From: a virus | Reading direction: 5' to 3' (one strand) | DNA: 64,000 bases | IMG/VR virus record: IMGVR_UViG_3300020171_000003 | Coordinates: 16,533-80,532 of that record | Shown here: piece after piece, positions 15,539 through 22,788 of the stretch | How the letters are laid out: each line of letters begins with the position of its first letter | How positions within the stretch are numbered: the stretch's first letter is position 1 | The notes under the pieces: generated by a model | Database searches by the model: none | What the model saw: the letters and a program-made list of their open reading frames with translations, nothing else | Told to the model about the DNA's origin: nothing | Position numbers and translations under genes: made by a program

Positions 15539-16393
15539 TTAAGCTGCCATTTTATGAAAAATATTACTGACTTCTTTTCCTTTTTCAATCTTCACTAATT
15601 CACTTTCTACTTCATGGCTCAGGAACTGTGTGTGAATATTGTAGAACTTCCAATAATTTACCTTATTGTTTTCAATCCATTGTGATAAAGTTTCACCTGT
15701 TCCTGTCTCCGGCAAACTCAAAATCTTTTCTTTGTGTTTCTCACCGAAAGGTAATGCTTCCATCATTTCAAATGTTCTTTTTCTGTCAATGTTTAAGTTC
15801 GTCCATTTCTTCCATTCTGTTAATTGATCTCCCATCATAGATGCTCCAGTTAACAGAGCGTCTTTCTGTTTGTCTAAATCTAAAGTTTGAACATGCCTAT
15901 GGGACATATATTTTTCAATAACACCAGAAGTCATTCCGTTTGTGCATACTAATCTTAATGCACCGAAGAAAGGAGTATGTTCCCAACCCATATCATACGA
16001 GGATTGAAAACCCAAAGAAGTGATTATATCATCTCCTTTTTTTACAGGCTTTTTATCTGTCTTGAACTCTGACCAAGTCCTTAAACGTGAACCATTTTTT
16101 AATAAAGAAATGTGAACTTCATAAGGACCGTTTTTCTGTTCAACTTCATCCGAAGCTTCGATAAGCTTTTTAACTGTGATTTCAAAAGGAGTAAGACTGT
16201 AGGAATCAGTACAGATTGCACTAACGAATGGATTAGAACCTTCAAACTCAATAACTATTGCTTTCTTGTCTGGAATTTGAAACACTTCTCTTCTTCCAAA
16301 TTGTAAGGGTTGAATAGAAACATTAGGGAATTTTACATCTGGAAATCTTTCCCTGATCTCTGTCTGAATATCTTGAATTTCATTGTGTTCCAT
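15539..16393 (-). CDS. DUF932-family phage/plasmid protein
   Basis: The 284-residue protein resembles the widespread DUF932 (TIGR03299-type) proteins of phages and plasmids. A diagnostic run is DIITSLGFQSSYDMGWEHTP near residue 122, followed by ALRLVCTNGM (145-154). The biochemical role of the family is not known; it is usually found near early DNA-metabolism genes. The start has AAAGGAGAAAGAAA. Confidence 0.75.
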   Translation of the reverse strand: MEHNEIQDIQTEIRERFPDVKFPNVSIQPLQFGRREVFQIPDKKAIVIEFEGSNPFVSAICTDSYSLTPFEITVKKLIEASDEVEQKNGPYEVHISLLKNGSRLRTWSEFKTDKKPVKKGDDIITSLGFQSSYDMGWEHTPFFGALRLVCTNGMTSGVIEKYMSHRHVQTLDLDKQKDALLTGASMMGDQLTEWKKWTNLNIDRKRTFEMMEALPFGEKHKEKILSLPETGTGETLSQWIENNKVNYWKFYNIHTQFLSHEVESELVKIEKGKEVSNIFHKMAA

Positions 16394-16410
16394 TTTCTTT
16401 CTCCTTTTGT

Positions 16411-16644
16411 TTATCTTTCTATTTTTATATTTTTAACAGGTGTTCCTATTGGGTCACCATCAAAGTCTCTTCCAAAGTAAGTTAAATCTTTTTCAGATAT
16501 AGAATCAAGAACTTCCTTTGGAGAAACATTGCTATTAAATAAAATATCAGTTGAACCGTAAAAGTTTTGATTTTTATCTACAAACACCGGTCTATTCCAA
16601 TAATCAATCCCATAAAATTTAACTGTTATTTTTTCCCCTGTCAT
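16411..16644 (-). CDS. Unknown 77-aa protein
   Basis: First gene downstream of the promoter in the 85-bp repeat, with AAAGGAGAAAGAAC before ATG 16644. The acidic product has beta-like segments (ITVKFYGIDYWNRPVFVDKN) and no recognised domain. Confidence 0.6.
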   Translation of the reverse strand: MTGEKITVKFYGIDYWNRPVFVDKNQNFYGSTDILFNSNVSPKEVLDSISEKDLTYFGRDFDGDPIGTPVKNIKIER

Positions 16645-16645
16645 G

Positions 16646-16730
16646 TTCTTTCTCCTTTTTTTAAAGTTCGTGTTAAAATCAATTAAATAGATAATAACAC
16701 GAACCTCATATATCTGTCAACAGTTATTTT
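16646..16730 (-). promoter_or_regulatory. 85-bp promoter-operator repeat, copy A
   Basis: Identical to 18920-19004. It holds TTGACA (16720-16715), an 18-base spacer, TATTAT (16696-16691), a ribosome site and a 10-bp inverted repeat GTTCGTGTTA / TAACACGAAC (16666-16675 and 16695-16704) that brackets the probable start point and would suit a repressor. Confidence 0.8.
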
Positions 16731-16941
16731 AAAGACCCTTAAGATTATTTATTATACTGTCAAAAAATTCTATTAATTCCTCTTTATCACCGTTCATTTC
16801 AATAATCTTCCTTGGATTTGCTCTTGACGGGTCAATTTGAACAAAAGCTATTTTTGGATCTATGCTTGAAACATCAAGAAATCCTCCCTTAGTATTCCGA
16901 TCAATAAACCATTCTTCCTTATTGATTCTTATCTGAATCAT
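16729..16941 (-). CDS. Unknown 70-aa protein
   Basis: Coupled by an ATGA overlap to the gene before it, with GGAGG upstream. The product is beta-rich then helical (ELIEFFDSIINNLKGL). Not recognised. It ends at the far side of the promoter repeat, so transcription of this operon may read through into the next. Confidence 0.55.
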   Translation of the reverse strand: MIQIRINKEEWFIDRNTKGGFLDVSSIDPKIAFVQIDPSRANPRKIIEMNGDKEELIEFFDSIINNLKGL

Positions 16942-17153
16942 TCTATTGCCTCCGTTCCTTTAAATCTATTGTGAAAATAGCATTTTCCATTAATTATTCT
17001 TGTTCTGAAAAAGTGTCCAATATAAGTTCCTTCCTTATACTTTCTATTATCCGGAAAATCATTTTTATGAAAAGTCTGTTTTTTGGCTTTCAATCTGTCT
17101 TCTCTTTCCGTTTCTGCTCTTTGATAGCATCCCATATGAGTGCATGTTCCCAT
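16938..17153 (-). CDS. Unknown 71-aa basic protein
   Basis: Starts MGTCTHMGCYQRAETERED, with Cys4, Cys9 and a later Cys near 59 and several His that could bind metal. AAAAGGAGAACTATT precedes the ATG. No family recognised. Confidence 0.55.
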   Translation of the reverse strand: MGTCTHMGCYQRAETEREDRLKAKKQTFHKNDFPDNRKYKEGTYIGHFFRTRIINGKCYFHNRFKGTEAIE

Positions 17154-17170
17154 AATAGTTCTCCTTTTGT

Positions 17171-17341
17171 TTATTCTGCCATTTCTAAGATTTTACCTGT
17201 AGCAAGGTCTTCAACTTCCCACCAAGTAATTGACGTACTTCTTCTTACATTACCTGTTTTTACCAATCCTTTAGGGTATGCTACTTTTGATAGATCAGTA
17301 ATCTTTTTTCCTTTTTCCTTTTCGTCAAATTCTGTTTTCAT
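17171..17341 (-). CDS. Unknown 56-aa protein
   Basis: Short gene, ATG 17341 overlapping the upstream stop as ATGA, with AAAAGGAGAAAGT before it. The product reads MKTEFDEKEKGKKITDLSKV and then a beta-rich end (STSITWWEVEDLATGKILEM). Function unknown. Confidence 0.6.
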   Translation of the reverse strand: MKTEFDEKEKGKKITDLSKVAYPKGLVKTGNVRRSTSITWWEVEDLATGKILEMAE

Positions 17342-17538
17342 ACTTTCTCCTTTTCAATTTTATTAGAAGTTATTTTTATTTTAACCACACTACCTAAGTA
17401 CTCAAAAGATATTTCTCCTTTAGAAGCTTCAACAAATTGCTCCTCTATGTCTTTAATTAAAATTTGAGGAAACAATTTGTTTTTTAATAGCGTATCATAA
17501 ATCCTATTTGTTATTTCTTTATTATCCACTTCTTTCAT
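17338..17538 (-). CDS. Unknown 66-aa protein
   Basis: The start at 17538 is set by AGGAGGAGTT just upstream. A longer frame to 17589 lacks such a site and would run into the preceding gene. The product has a helical N-terminus and beta-rich end (ISFEYLGSVVKIKITSNK). Coupled to the following gene. Confidence 0.55.
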   Translation of the reverse strand: MKEVDNKEITNRIYDTLLKNKLFPQILIKDIEEQFVEASKGEISFEYLGSVVKIKITSNKIEKEKV

Positions 17539-17546
17539 AACTCCTC

Positions 17547-17744
17547 CTATGTATCGTCTTCGCTTATATATTGATTGATGAAATCCCAATGGGCATCCAT
17601 GGCTGCGGATATAGATTTCTTGGCTAAAACAATTTTCTCTTTATGTGGGCAATTACGGAATGAGGTTATAGAGTTCATTACCTCATGCGCTGCTTTTAAT
17701 TGGCCCAACATCTCAATATAGTGTAACTCAGATTCTTTTATCAT
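17547..17744 (-). CDS. Unknown 65-aa helical protein
   Basis: AAAGGATAAGCC precedes ATG 17744, which overlaps the upstream stop as ATGA. The product is predicted all-helical, with a single Cys-Pro-His motif in the middle. Not recognised. Confidence 0.55.
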   Translation of the reverse strand: MIKESELHYIEMLGQLKAAHEVMNSITSFRNCPHKEKIVLAKKSISAAMDAHWDFINQYISEDDT

Positions 17745-18001
17745 GGCTTATCCTTTAGTAAGTGTGTTTCGTAATAAGCAAGTCCATCCATTAATCCTCT
17801 TAAATATGAACTGAACTCCGGTCCTGAAATGTGAGATTCATGAGGCAGAGTTCTTATCAATTGACCTTTTTCATCAAGGATTTCAATTTGATACCTTTTT
17901 TGATCTCCAGGATTATAAGAGTCAAGAACAATTTCTCCTTCCTTAATATAGATTTTTAGTATTTTAACCCTTTGCAGAAAATTTGCTGCTGTGTTTCTCA
18001 T
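17741..18001 (-). CDS. Unknown 86-aa protein
   Basis: GGAGGAGAT precedes ATG 18001 and the gene is coupled on both sides by four-base overlaps. The middle is beta-rich (VLDSYNPGDQKRYQIEILDE), followed by a helix (YLRGLMDGLAYYETHLL). No family recognised. Confidence 0.55.
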   Translation of the reverse strand: MRNTAANFLQRVKILKIYIKEGEIVLDSYNPGDQKRYQIEILDEKGQLIRTLPHESHISGPEFSSYLRGLMDGLAYYETHLLKDKP

Positions 18002-18192
18002 ATCTCCTCCACTATTGTAAAAAGGACGTTTAAAGTATTAGTAAATTTCCAGATAAAAGAATCTTTTTCTCCATTCGGATTTATACAATGGAGTATATCT
18101 GGAAATTTACTATTAAATCCGGTAACAGTATAATATTCTTTTTCTTCTTTGAATTTTAGTTTTTCACCAATTTTAGGTTTTCTTGTTAACAT
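17998..18192 (-). CDS. Unknown 64-aa protein
   Basis: AAGGAGGAATA precedes ATG 18192. The short product looks like a small beta barrel (GEKLKFKEEKEYYTVTGFNS). It lies between the DUF2786 gene and a run of coupled tiny genes. Confidence 0.55.
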   Translation of the reverse strand: MLTRKPKIGEKLKFKEEKEYYTVTGFNSKFPDILHCINPNGEKDSFIWKFTNTLNVLFTIVEEI

Positions 18193-18201
18193 TATTCCTC
18201 C

Positions 18202-18918
18202 TTACCCAAGTTGTGCTGACTGTCTATTGTTGTTTGAAATCGGACGAGAAATATTTATATCATGTCCGTCCTTTGTTCCTTTCTGATAAGCATTCCAATT
18301 TTTTGCATGTGCGTTTAAATTTTTTAGTCTAAGATTCGGAAACATTTGATTCATTTTTAGATCCACAGCTCCTTTTTTAGTTACTACTAAAGCTGTGCAA
18401 GTAGAATCCATCATTTGTTGTTTCTTTTTATACATTTCTTCTAACCGTTCTTTCAATGTATCAACAATTCCATAACAGTAACTATCCTGATCCTTTTTCT
18501 TAGAAAAAGTTGTTCTTGCCATTCCCCATGTGTGTCTTCTTAAAAATTTATGAAAGTAAACACATAATTCCACATCGTTCTTATGACCGATAAAACAAAT
18601 CTGCCATTGTTTTGTATATCCTTCATATCTTGAGGTCATAATAATTTGGGAATCAAAAGCATTTGAAATTGCCAATCCTAATAAATCTTCCCATGTTCTT
18701 CTTGTTTCTCCAATTCCGTCAATAGTGATGCTTTCAATTTCACTATTTATGGATTTACCTGACGCTTCTCTGATTTCAGCAATAGAGATTTCATACTTTG
18801 CCATCAACTCTCCTGCCTTATCCATTGCTAATTTAGCTTCTGCTTCGACTGGACTTGCTGATAAAGCGATTAGCTTTTGGATCTTATCAATGATTTTGTC
18901 AAGTTCTAATTGGGTCAT
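18202..18918 (-). CDS. DUF2786-domain protein
   Basis: The 238-residue product begins with a helical region (IIDKIQKLIALSASPVEAEA, then LAMDKAGELMAKYEIS) that is the hallmark of DUF2786, followed by a conserved core (RTWEDLLGLAISNAFDSQII) and a His-rich segment. The family is common in phages and bacteria and has no proven activity. It is the first gene behind promoter repeat copy B. Confidence 0.75.
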   Translation of the reverse strand: MTQLELDKIIDKIQKLIALSASPVEAEAKLAMDKAGELMAKYEISIAEIREASGKSINSEIESITIDGIGETRRTWEDLLGLAISNAFDSQIIMTSRYEGYTKQWQICFIGHKNDVELCVYFHKFLRRHTWGMARTTFSKKKDQDSYCYGIVDTLKERLEEMYKKKQQMMDSTCTALVVTKKGAVDLKMNQMFPNLRLKNLNAHAKNWNAYQKGTKDGHDINISRPISNNNRQSAQLG

Positions 18919-18919
18919 T

Positions 18920-19004
18920 TTCTTTCTCCTTTTTTTAAAGTTCGTGTTAAAATCAATTAAATAGATAATAACACGAACCTCATATATCTGTCAACAGTTA
19001 TTTT
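18920..19004 (-). promoter_or_regulatory. 85-bp promoter-operator repeat, copy B
   Basis: Identical to 16646-16730: TTGACA at 18994-18989, TATTAT at 18970-18965, and inverted repeat arms at 18940-18949 and 18969-18978. The same regulator should control both operons. Confidence 0.8.
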
Positions 19005-19279
19005 TAATTACCTTTTAATTCTTTTCTGTATAGTTCTTCTGCCATGTGTGTAAAATTTCTTGAACCAATATCTAATCGTCTTAACAATCTTTTTTGTGCA
19101 TCAATCACCGTGAAAGGACCTAAAGCATACGGTAATCCTGAACATCTTGCAAACAAATAAACAATCTCACCAAATATAATATCTTCCCATTTACATTTGT
19201 AAACAGTTTGTTTACCACTTGCTGTTTTTAATTGTAAAGGTAACTTTATTTTATTGGCTCTTTTTCTAAACAGTTCCAT
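19004..19279 (-). CDS. Unknown 91-aa basic protein
   Basis: ATG 19279 is preferred because GGAGGGAGAACAAT lies before it; it overlaps the end of the zinc-ribbon gene by 34 bases. The product is rich in Arg/Lys, beta-like then helical. No family recognised. Confidence 0.55.
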   Translation of the reverse strand: MELFRKRANKIKLPLQLKTASGKQTVYKCKWEDIIFGEIVYLFARCSGLPYALGPFTVIDAQKRLLRRLDIGSRNFTHMAEELYRKELKGN

Positions 19280-19446
19280 ATTGTTCTCCCTCCACATTCC
19301 GGACAAAGTGGACATTCCGGACAAGTATTAAATTTACCAAATGACCAACAGTCTTTATAATGGTTAGTTTTAATCAGTTTTATATAACCACACTCTTTAC
19401 ATTTATACTTTTTTTCTTTTGATGGATATGTTGCTGTTATTGTCAT
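19246..19446 (-). CDS. Zinc-ribbon protein, 66 aa
   Basis: Contains CKEC (residues 16-19), then CPECPLCPEC (42-51) and a last Cys, enough for two zinc knuckles. AAAAGGAGAGGAGAA precedes the start. Probably a nucleic-acid or protein-binding accessory protein. Confidence 0.6.
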   Translation of the reverse strand: MTITATYPSKEKKYKCKECGYIKLIKTNHYKDCWSFGKFNTCPECPLCPECGGRTIWNCLEKEPIK

Positions 19447-19461
19447 TTCTCCTCTCCTTTT

Positions 19462-19884
19462 TTAGATTTCTCTGAAATATTTGATAATATCTTGCCATTT
19501 GCCTTGAAGTAACGGTTTTTCAAACTCATTTTCTTTTCCCCAAATATAAGCTAATCCTTTTAATGAAGTATGACCAGAAGCCGGCGTTATTGTGTAAATT
19601 ACTTCTCTTGTTTTTAGATCACAAATTCTAAAATCATCATACAGACTACCGTTCATCGGACAATTGTTCTTGAAAAATACATAGGTTTTATCTATGTCAA
19701 ATTTATAAGTTGGAATAATCTGTAATAGTTTATTATAGAGCTTTTCGGTTTTTCCTGCTAAGTGTGTATCTTTACAGAACCAATCATACCATCCAGCATC
19801 ACATTGAGTACCTGTATCTTTAGCATAGTATTTACCAGATAAAAACTCTTTAATCATTTCCCTTGTTGTTTTCTGATTATTCAT
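19462..19884 (-). CDS. Unknown 140-aa protein
   Basis: ATG 19884 has AAAGGAGATAAAAATT in front; an upstream in-frame codon at 19920 lacks one. The product has a helical start, four scattered Cys (including DWFCKDTH and KNNCPMNG) and a beta-rich segment (FRICDLKTREVIYTITPASG). Not recognised. Confidence 0.55.
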   Translation of the reverse strand: MNNQKTTREMIKEFLSGKYYAKDTGTQCDAGWYDWFCKDTHLAGKTEKLYNKLLQIIPTYKFDIDKTYVFFKNNCPMNGSLYDDFRICDLKTREVIYTITPASGHTSLKGLAYIWGKENEFEKPLLQGKWQDIIKYFREI

Positions 19885-19898
19885 AATTTTTATCTCCT

Positions 19899-20141
19899 TT
19901 AAGTAAAATATTTTTTCCAATATTTCTTTGCTGTTTCTATTTCTTTATCCGTTAGTCTTGGAGATACCATACAAAGGGCTTCTCCCATTAACATATCTTC
20001 ATCTTCCTTGGAAAACTCCTTTTCACCACTGCTCATCATTTCTGCTCCTTCTTCTCCCCATATTTGCTGTGCATATTCATAACAAATATCACCATAAAAA
20101 TTCAGAGCAGAAAGGACAATCTTTTCACTATTATCTTTCAT
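19899..20141 (-). CDS. Unknown 80-aa acidic protein
   Basis: A small acidic, helical protein (ALNFYGDICYEYAQQIWGEE; LTDKEIETAKKYWKKYF). Overlaps the preceding gene by 11 bases. No function visible. Confidence 0.55.
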   Translation of the reverse strand: MKDNSEKIVLSALNFYGDICYEYAQQIWGEEGAEMMSSGEKEFSKEDEDMLMGEALCMVSPRLTDKEIETAKKYWKKYFT

Positions 20142-20547
20142 TTTTTTCCCTCCTCCATTGACTTTTAATTGATCGAGTATAGTTTTCCAAAATTTCTACA
20201 CTTTGACCTTTATCTACTTTCTTAAATTTATTACCATCAAAGTAAAGAGCCTCTTTTGTATCATAGTTCTTCCACACATATTCTAATGTGAGCATCTTAT
20301 CCCGGAGTATTTTATTCTTGTCTGCATGACCAAATAGATAAGGAACTTGTCCTACTGGATACCATTCTGCTTCATAAAAACAGATTATTGTAGTACCAGT
20401 AGGGCGTGTGAAGTGAAGAAAAGGACGATCAGGATTATCTGCAATGGCAAGATAATCCCATTTATTTAAATCCTGATGATAATGGGTTATGTGCTTCATG
20501 CTTCTTGAATGTAAATCCTGATATACTCTTGATAGTTTGGTTTGCAT
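20131..20547 (-). CDS. Unknown 138-aa protein
   Basis: ATG 20547 follows AAAGGAGAAAGATT. The product is His/Tyr-rich at the start, with a beta-rich middle (TTIICFYEAEWYPVGQVPYL) and a basic C-terminus. It is the first gene behind the promoter at 20619-20634. Not recognised. Confidence 0.55.
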   Translation of the reverse strand: MQTKLSRVYQDLHSRSMKHITHYHQDLNKWDYLAIADNPDRPFLHFTRPTGTTIICFYEAEWYPVGQVPYLFGHADKNKILRDKMLTLEYVWKNYDTKEALYFDGNKFKKVDKGQSVEILENYTRSIKSQWRREKNER

Positions 20548-20591
20548 AATCTTTCTCCTTTGTTTAAAGTTCATTCATTTTTAAATCTGAA

Positions 20592-20634
20592 TTGACAGTA
20601 CAATATACCTCTTATATATGTCAACAGTTATTTT
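20592..20634. promoter_or_regulatory. Face-to-face overlapping promoters
   Basis: On the minus strand the extended element AAAATAACTGTTGACA (20634-20619) drives 20547 leftward, with a weaker -10 (TGTACT, spacer 16). On the plus strand TTGACA (20592-20597), 17 bases and TATATG could fire rightward. The two -35 boxes face each other, so the two would compete. Confidence 0.55.
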
Positions 20635-20657
20635 CATGCCCAACAAAAATACTTTTT

Positions 20658-20697
20658 AAATTTCTGAATCCAAAATTTCTACATGAAATTTCTACAT
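20658..20697. repeat. AT-rich repeat with ATTTCTACAT motif, copy 1
   Basis: Matches 23646-23684 almost base for base: AAATTTCTGAAT, then two copies of AATTTCTACAT separated by four or five bases. It precedes the plus-strand promoter at 20714. Confidence 0.6.
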
Positions 20698-20713
20698 CCG
20701 AATGACTATCCGT

Positions 20714-20744
20714 TTGACTTTTGTTTTTGCATCTATTATATAAT
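20714..20744 (+). promoter_or_regulatory. Plus-strand promoter
   Basis: TTGACT (20714-20719) and TATAAT (20739-20744) with a long 19-base spacer, some 45 bases before the gene at 20791. Confidence 0.5.
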
Positions 20745-20790
20745 GAAGTAACAGATCATAAAACATAATTTTAAACGAAAGGATATGCAA

Positions 20791-21153
20791 ATGGACGAAC
20801 GGTTTATACAGCAAGAGTCAAAGAGCATCATTTCTATTTTAGGAGATGAAATTTCATACGAGAAGGCTCTTGACGAAACAACGGTTTCTATAGTTGGTTT
20901 TCAAATTCTTTTAGGTCAAGTATATTCAAAAAAAGTAAAAGAAATTGAAATGGTAGGAGGAACAACAAAAGAAAAGGTTAAAACACTCCTATTTAAATTA
21001 AATGATAAAATTATTGCTAAAATGGAAATAAAAATAAATATTGATTTAAAAACAAAGGTAGTTACCCGAAAACTTGATTACTTTTTAACAGAGGAAACAA
21101 ATGAAGCAACAAAGGATCTTATATCTACTTTAGGAAAAGGAAAGATTAAATAA
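20791..21153 (+). CDS. Unknown 120-aa protein
   Basis: ATG 20791 is preferred to the ATG six bases upstream because AAAGGAT is then at normal distance. The Lys-rich product has an acidic helical start (DERFIQQESKSIISILGDEI) and beta-rich middle (DKIIAKMEIKINIDLKTKVV). No family recognised. A lone plus-strand gene next to leftward operons. Confidence 0.6.
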   Translation: MDERFIQQESKSIISILGDEISYEKALDETTVSIVGFQILLGQVYSKKVKEIEMVGGTTKEKVKTLLFKLNDKIIAKMEIKINIDLKTKVVTRKLDYFLTEETNEATKDLISTLGKGKIK

Positions 21154-21380
21154 GGAAACAGAGAATACTTTGTTTAAGGAATATTGATTTGTTTTAGATT
21201 CAGGATTTGTTGTCTGTTTCATGCAGATGGTAGCAGAGATAGATATTTGAATAGGTATTTAGTTCAACACCACCGGAGGTATTTCACTTTCCCATATGAA
21301 AAAAGTTCTTTGTAACCTTCTATCGTACCTTCCTACAGGAGTTTCCTTCGATTGTGTTTGACCGTCCTGATGAAATAGAA
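21154..21380 (+). other. Untranslated region with 29-bp repeat copy 1 (21271-21299)
   Basis: No convincing gene. It holds the 29-bp sequence CACCGGAGGTATTTCACTTT followed by CCCATATGA (21271-21299), repeated exactly at 24258-24286, and leads into a strong terminator. It could be a long 3' tail of the gene at 20791 or a separate RNA. Confidence 0.6.
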
Positions 21381-21412
21381 AAACAGATAGATTATTCCTA
21401 ACCTATCTGTTT
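21381..21412. terminator. Bidirectional terminator
   Basis: AAACAGATAG (21381-21390) and CTATCTGTTT (21403-21412) form a perfect 10-bp stem with a 12-base loop. T-rich tracts follow on both strands, so it serves the convergent genes on both sides. Confidence 0.85.
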
Positions 21413-21427
21413 TCCTTTTCCTTTTAT

Positions 21428-21574
21428 TTATAATTCCGAAAGTTTTTCGTCTACCACTTTCCTCAATTCTATTAAATCCTCTTTCTTTAGATCCAATTCA
21501 AAGATCATTTCCTCAAGACTTTCTTTCCAAGTAAAATCCCATTTTGTTTTTTCTATTGCTTGTGTGTCAGTCAT
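21428..21574 (-). CDS. 48-aa partial paralogue of the next gene
   Basis: Start 21574 follows TAAAAGGAGAATGATC. The product matches the last ~33 residues of the 108-residue protein upstream (WKE-x9-L-x3-DL-x5-VDEKLSEL), and the 3' ends are nearly identical in DNA. A recent tandem duplication of a gene end with a new start. Confidence 0.6.
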   Translation of the reverse strand: MTDTQAIEKTKWDFTWKESLEEMIFELDLKKEDLIELRKVVDEKLSEL

Positions 21575-21591
21575 GATCATTCTCCTTTTAT

Positions 21592-21918
21592 TTATAATTC
21601 CGAAAGTTTTTCGTCTACCGCATCCTTAAATGATGCAAGATCATCCTTATCCATTTTTAGTTTTTTAATTAATACTTCTGTAATTTCTTTCCAATTAATT
21701 TGTTCTTTGACAAGGCTTTCCTTTTCCTTAAAGTTATGAATATACTTCCTTGCTTCATCACATTCCTCTTCAGTTGTTTCCTTATATAAATTTCTATACC
21801 TTACTCCTTCAACATATCCGGCATACCATGCTGTATAGATAACCTCTTGTGTTATTTTTTCCTTTTCATCAACTTCTAATCCTTCTTTAATATCTTCTAA
21901 CAATTTTTTGTCAGTCAT
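21592..21918 (-). CDS. Unknown 108-aa acidic protein
   Basis: ATG 21918 is at proper distance from GGGAG; the ATG six bases before it is too close. The product is helical and charged (MTDKKLLEDIKEGLEVDEKE), with a C-terminal helix duplicated in the next gene. Not recognised. Confidence 0.6.
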   Translation of the reverse strand: MTDKKLLEDIKEGLEVDEKEKITQEVIYTAWYAGYVEGVRYRNLYKETTEEECDEARKYIHNFKEKESLVKEQINWKEITEVLIKKLKMDKDDLASFKDAVDEKLSEL

Positions 21919-21971
21919 AATCATTCTCCCTTTTTCTATTTATTAAACTATTAATATAATTGAACAAATTG

Positions 21972-22001
21972 ACTATACAATAATCCTAATAGTACTGTCA
22001 A
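21972..22001 (-). promoter_or_regulatory. Promoter of the paralogue pair
   Basis: TTGACA (22001-21996), an 18-base spacer and TATAGT (21977-21972) on the minus strand. Confidence 0.7.
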
Positions 22002-22034
22002 GCGAAAAAAAGACTATTTTACAGATAACCTCAC

Positions 22035-22071
22035 TAAAACCGACTCTCTACAATCGAGGAGAATCGACGGT
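22035..22071. repeat. 37-bp repeat, copy 2
   Basis: Identical to 14161-14197 and in the same orientation, again just upstream of a leftward promoter and again with ATGTCTTGAT 10-20 bases away on the minus strand. No gene ends here, so a pure terminator role is less obvious than for copy 1. Confidence 0.7.
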
Positions 22072-22156
22072 CGTTGATCAAGACATAGCAAGACAAGCGT
22101 TCATATATAGATAAAAGAGTGACCAAAAATAACTTAAAATTACCTTAAAATATATC

Positions 22157-22186
22157 TTGACAAGTGTATGAGGTATAGTGTATAGT
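22157..22186 (+). promoter_or_regulatory. Promoter of small plus-strand gene run
   Basis: TTGACA (22157-22162), an 18-base spacer and TATAGT (22181-22186), 38 bases before the gene at 22224. Confidence 0.8.
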
Positions 22187-22223
22187 CAAAATAAAACAGT
22201 AAATCAAACAAAGGAGAAGCAGA

Positions 22224-22430
22224 ATGGTAATCGTAAAAAACATTGAAACAGGCAAAGTGACACGTTGTGCCGGGGTTTACAGAAATTCGCAAGGTTACAT
22301 GATTGATGTTTTAAACACACACGAATATCCAGAAATCTTTAAGAAATCCGGAGATGTTTTCAAAGAACTGTTTCAAGAACAGTTCATGCCAAGATTTTTG
22401 TCAAGTAACTACAAAGTGATTGCGGTGTAA
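22224..22430 (+). CDS. Unknown 68-aa protein
   Basis: AAAGGAGAAGCAGA precedes ATG 22224. A small, probably beta-rich protein (MVIVKNIETGKVTRCAGVYR) ending SNYKVIAV. The last codons and following AAGGAGAAT resemble the end of the gene at 22789-23010. Not recognised. Confidence 0.6.
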   Translation: MVIVKNIETGKVTRCAGVYRNSQGYMIDVLNTHEYPEIFKKSGDVFKELFQEQFMPRFLSSNYKVIAV

Positions 22431-22442
22431 AGGAGAATTAAA

Positions 22443-22583
22443 ATGGAACATTGGACAGAGTATAGAGCAGAGGAAATTGACAGTAATGATTTATCATTAT
22501 ATTTTACTTGTTCTCGTAGATTGTGGAAAGCTTTGCTGAAAAACAGATTTGTTGGTTATCAAAAATTTTATAAAGGAGAATGA
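22443..22583 (+). CDS. Unknown 46-aa protein
   Basis: Starts with AAAGGAGAATTAAA before ATG 22443. The product begins MEHWTEYRAEEIDSNDLSLY. Its last codons carry the ribosome site of the next gene. A likely real micro-protein, function unknown. Confidence 0.5.
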   Translation: MEHWTEYRAEEIDSNDLSLYFTCSRRLWKALLKNRFVGYQKFYKGE

Positions 22584-22584
22584 A

Positions 22585-22773
22585 ATGAATAAGGCAGAAA
22601 AATTAGTAAAAAGGATCGCGGAAGAAAACAAAAATTTAAATAGAGGAGAAATTATGCATCAAGTATATGATGCGGTACAAAAAAAGATAGGCAAAACAGA
22701 AGATGGATTTTATCACTATCCTCCGGAGTATGACAAAGCACTTCGGGAATTGGAATATAAATTAGGATTCTAA
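22585..22773 (+). CDS. Unknown 62-aa protein
   Basis: ATG 22585 has AAAGGAGAATGAA; a longer frame from 22549 would be inside the preceding gene. Helical product (MNKAEKLVKRIAEENKNLNR) ending in a Tyr-rich helix. Not recognised. Confidence 0.55.
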   Translation: MNKAEKLVKRIAEENKNLNRGEIMHQVYDAVQKKIGKTEDGFYHYPPEYDKALRELEYKLGF

Positions 22774-22788
22774 AAAAGGAGAAGAATA

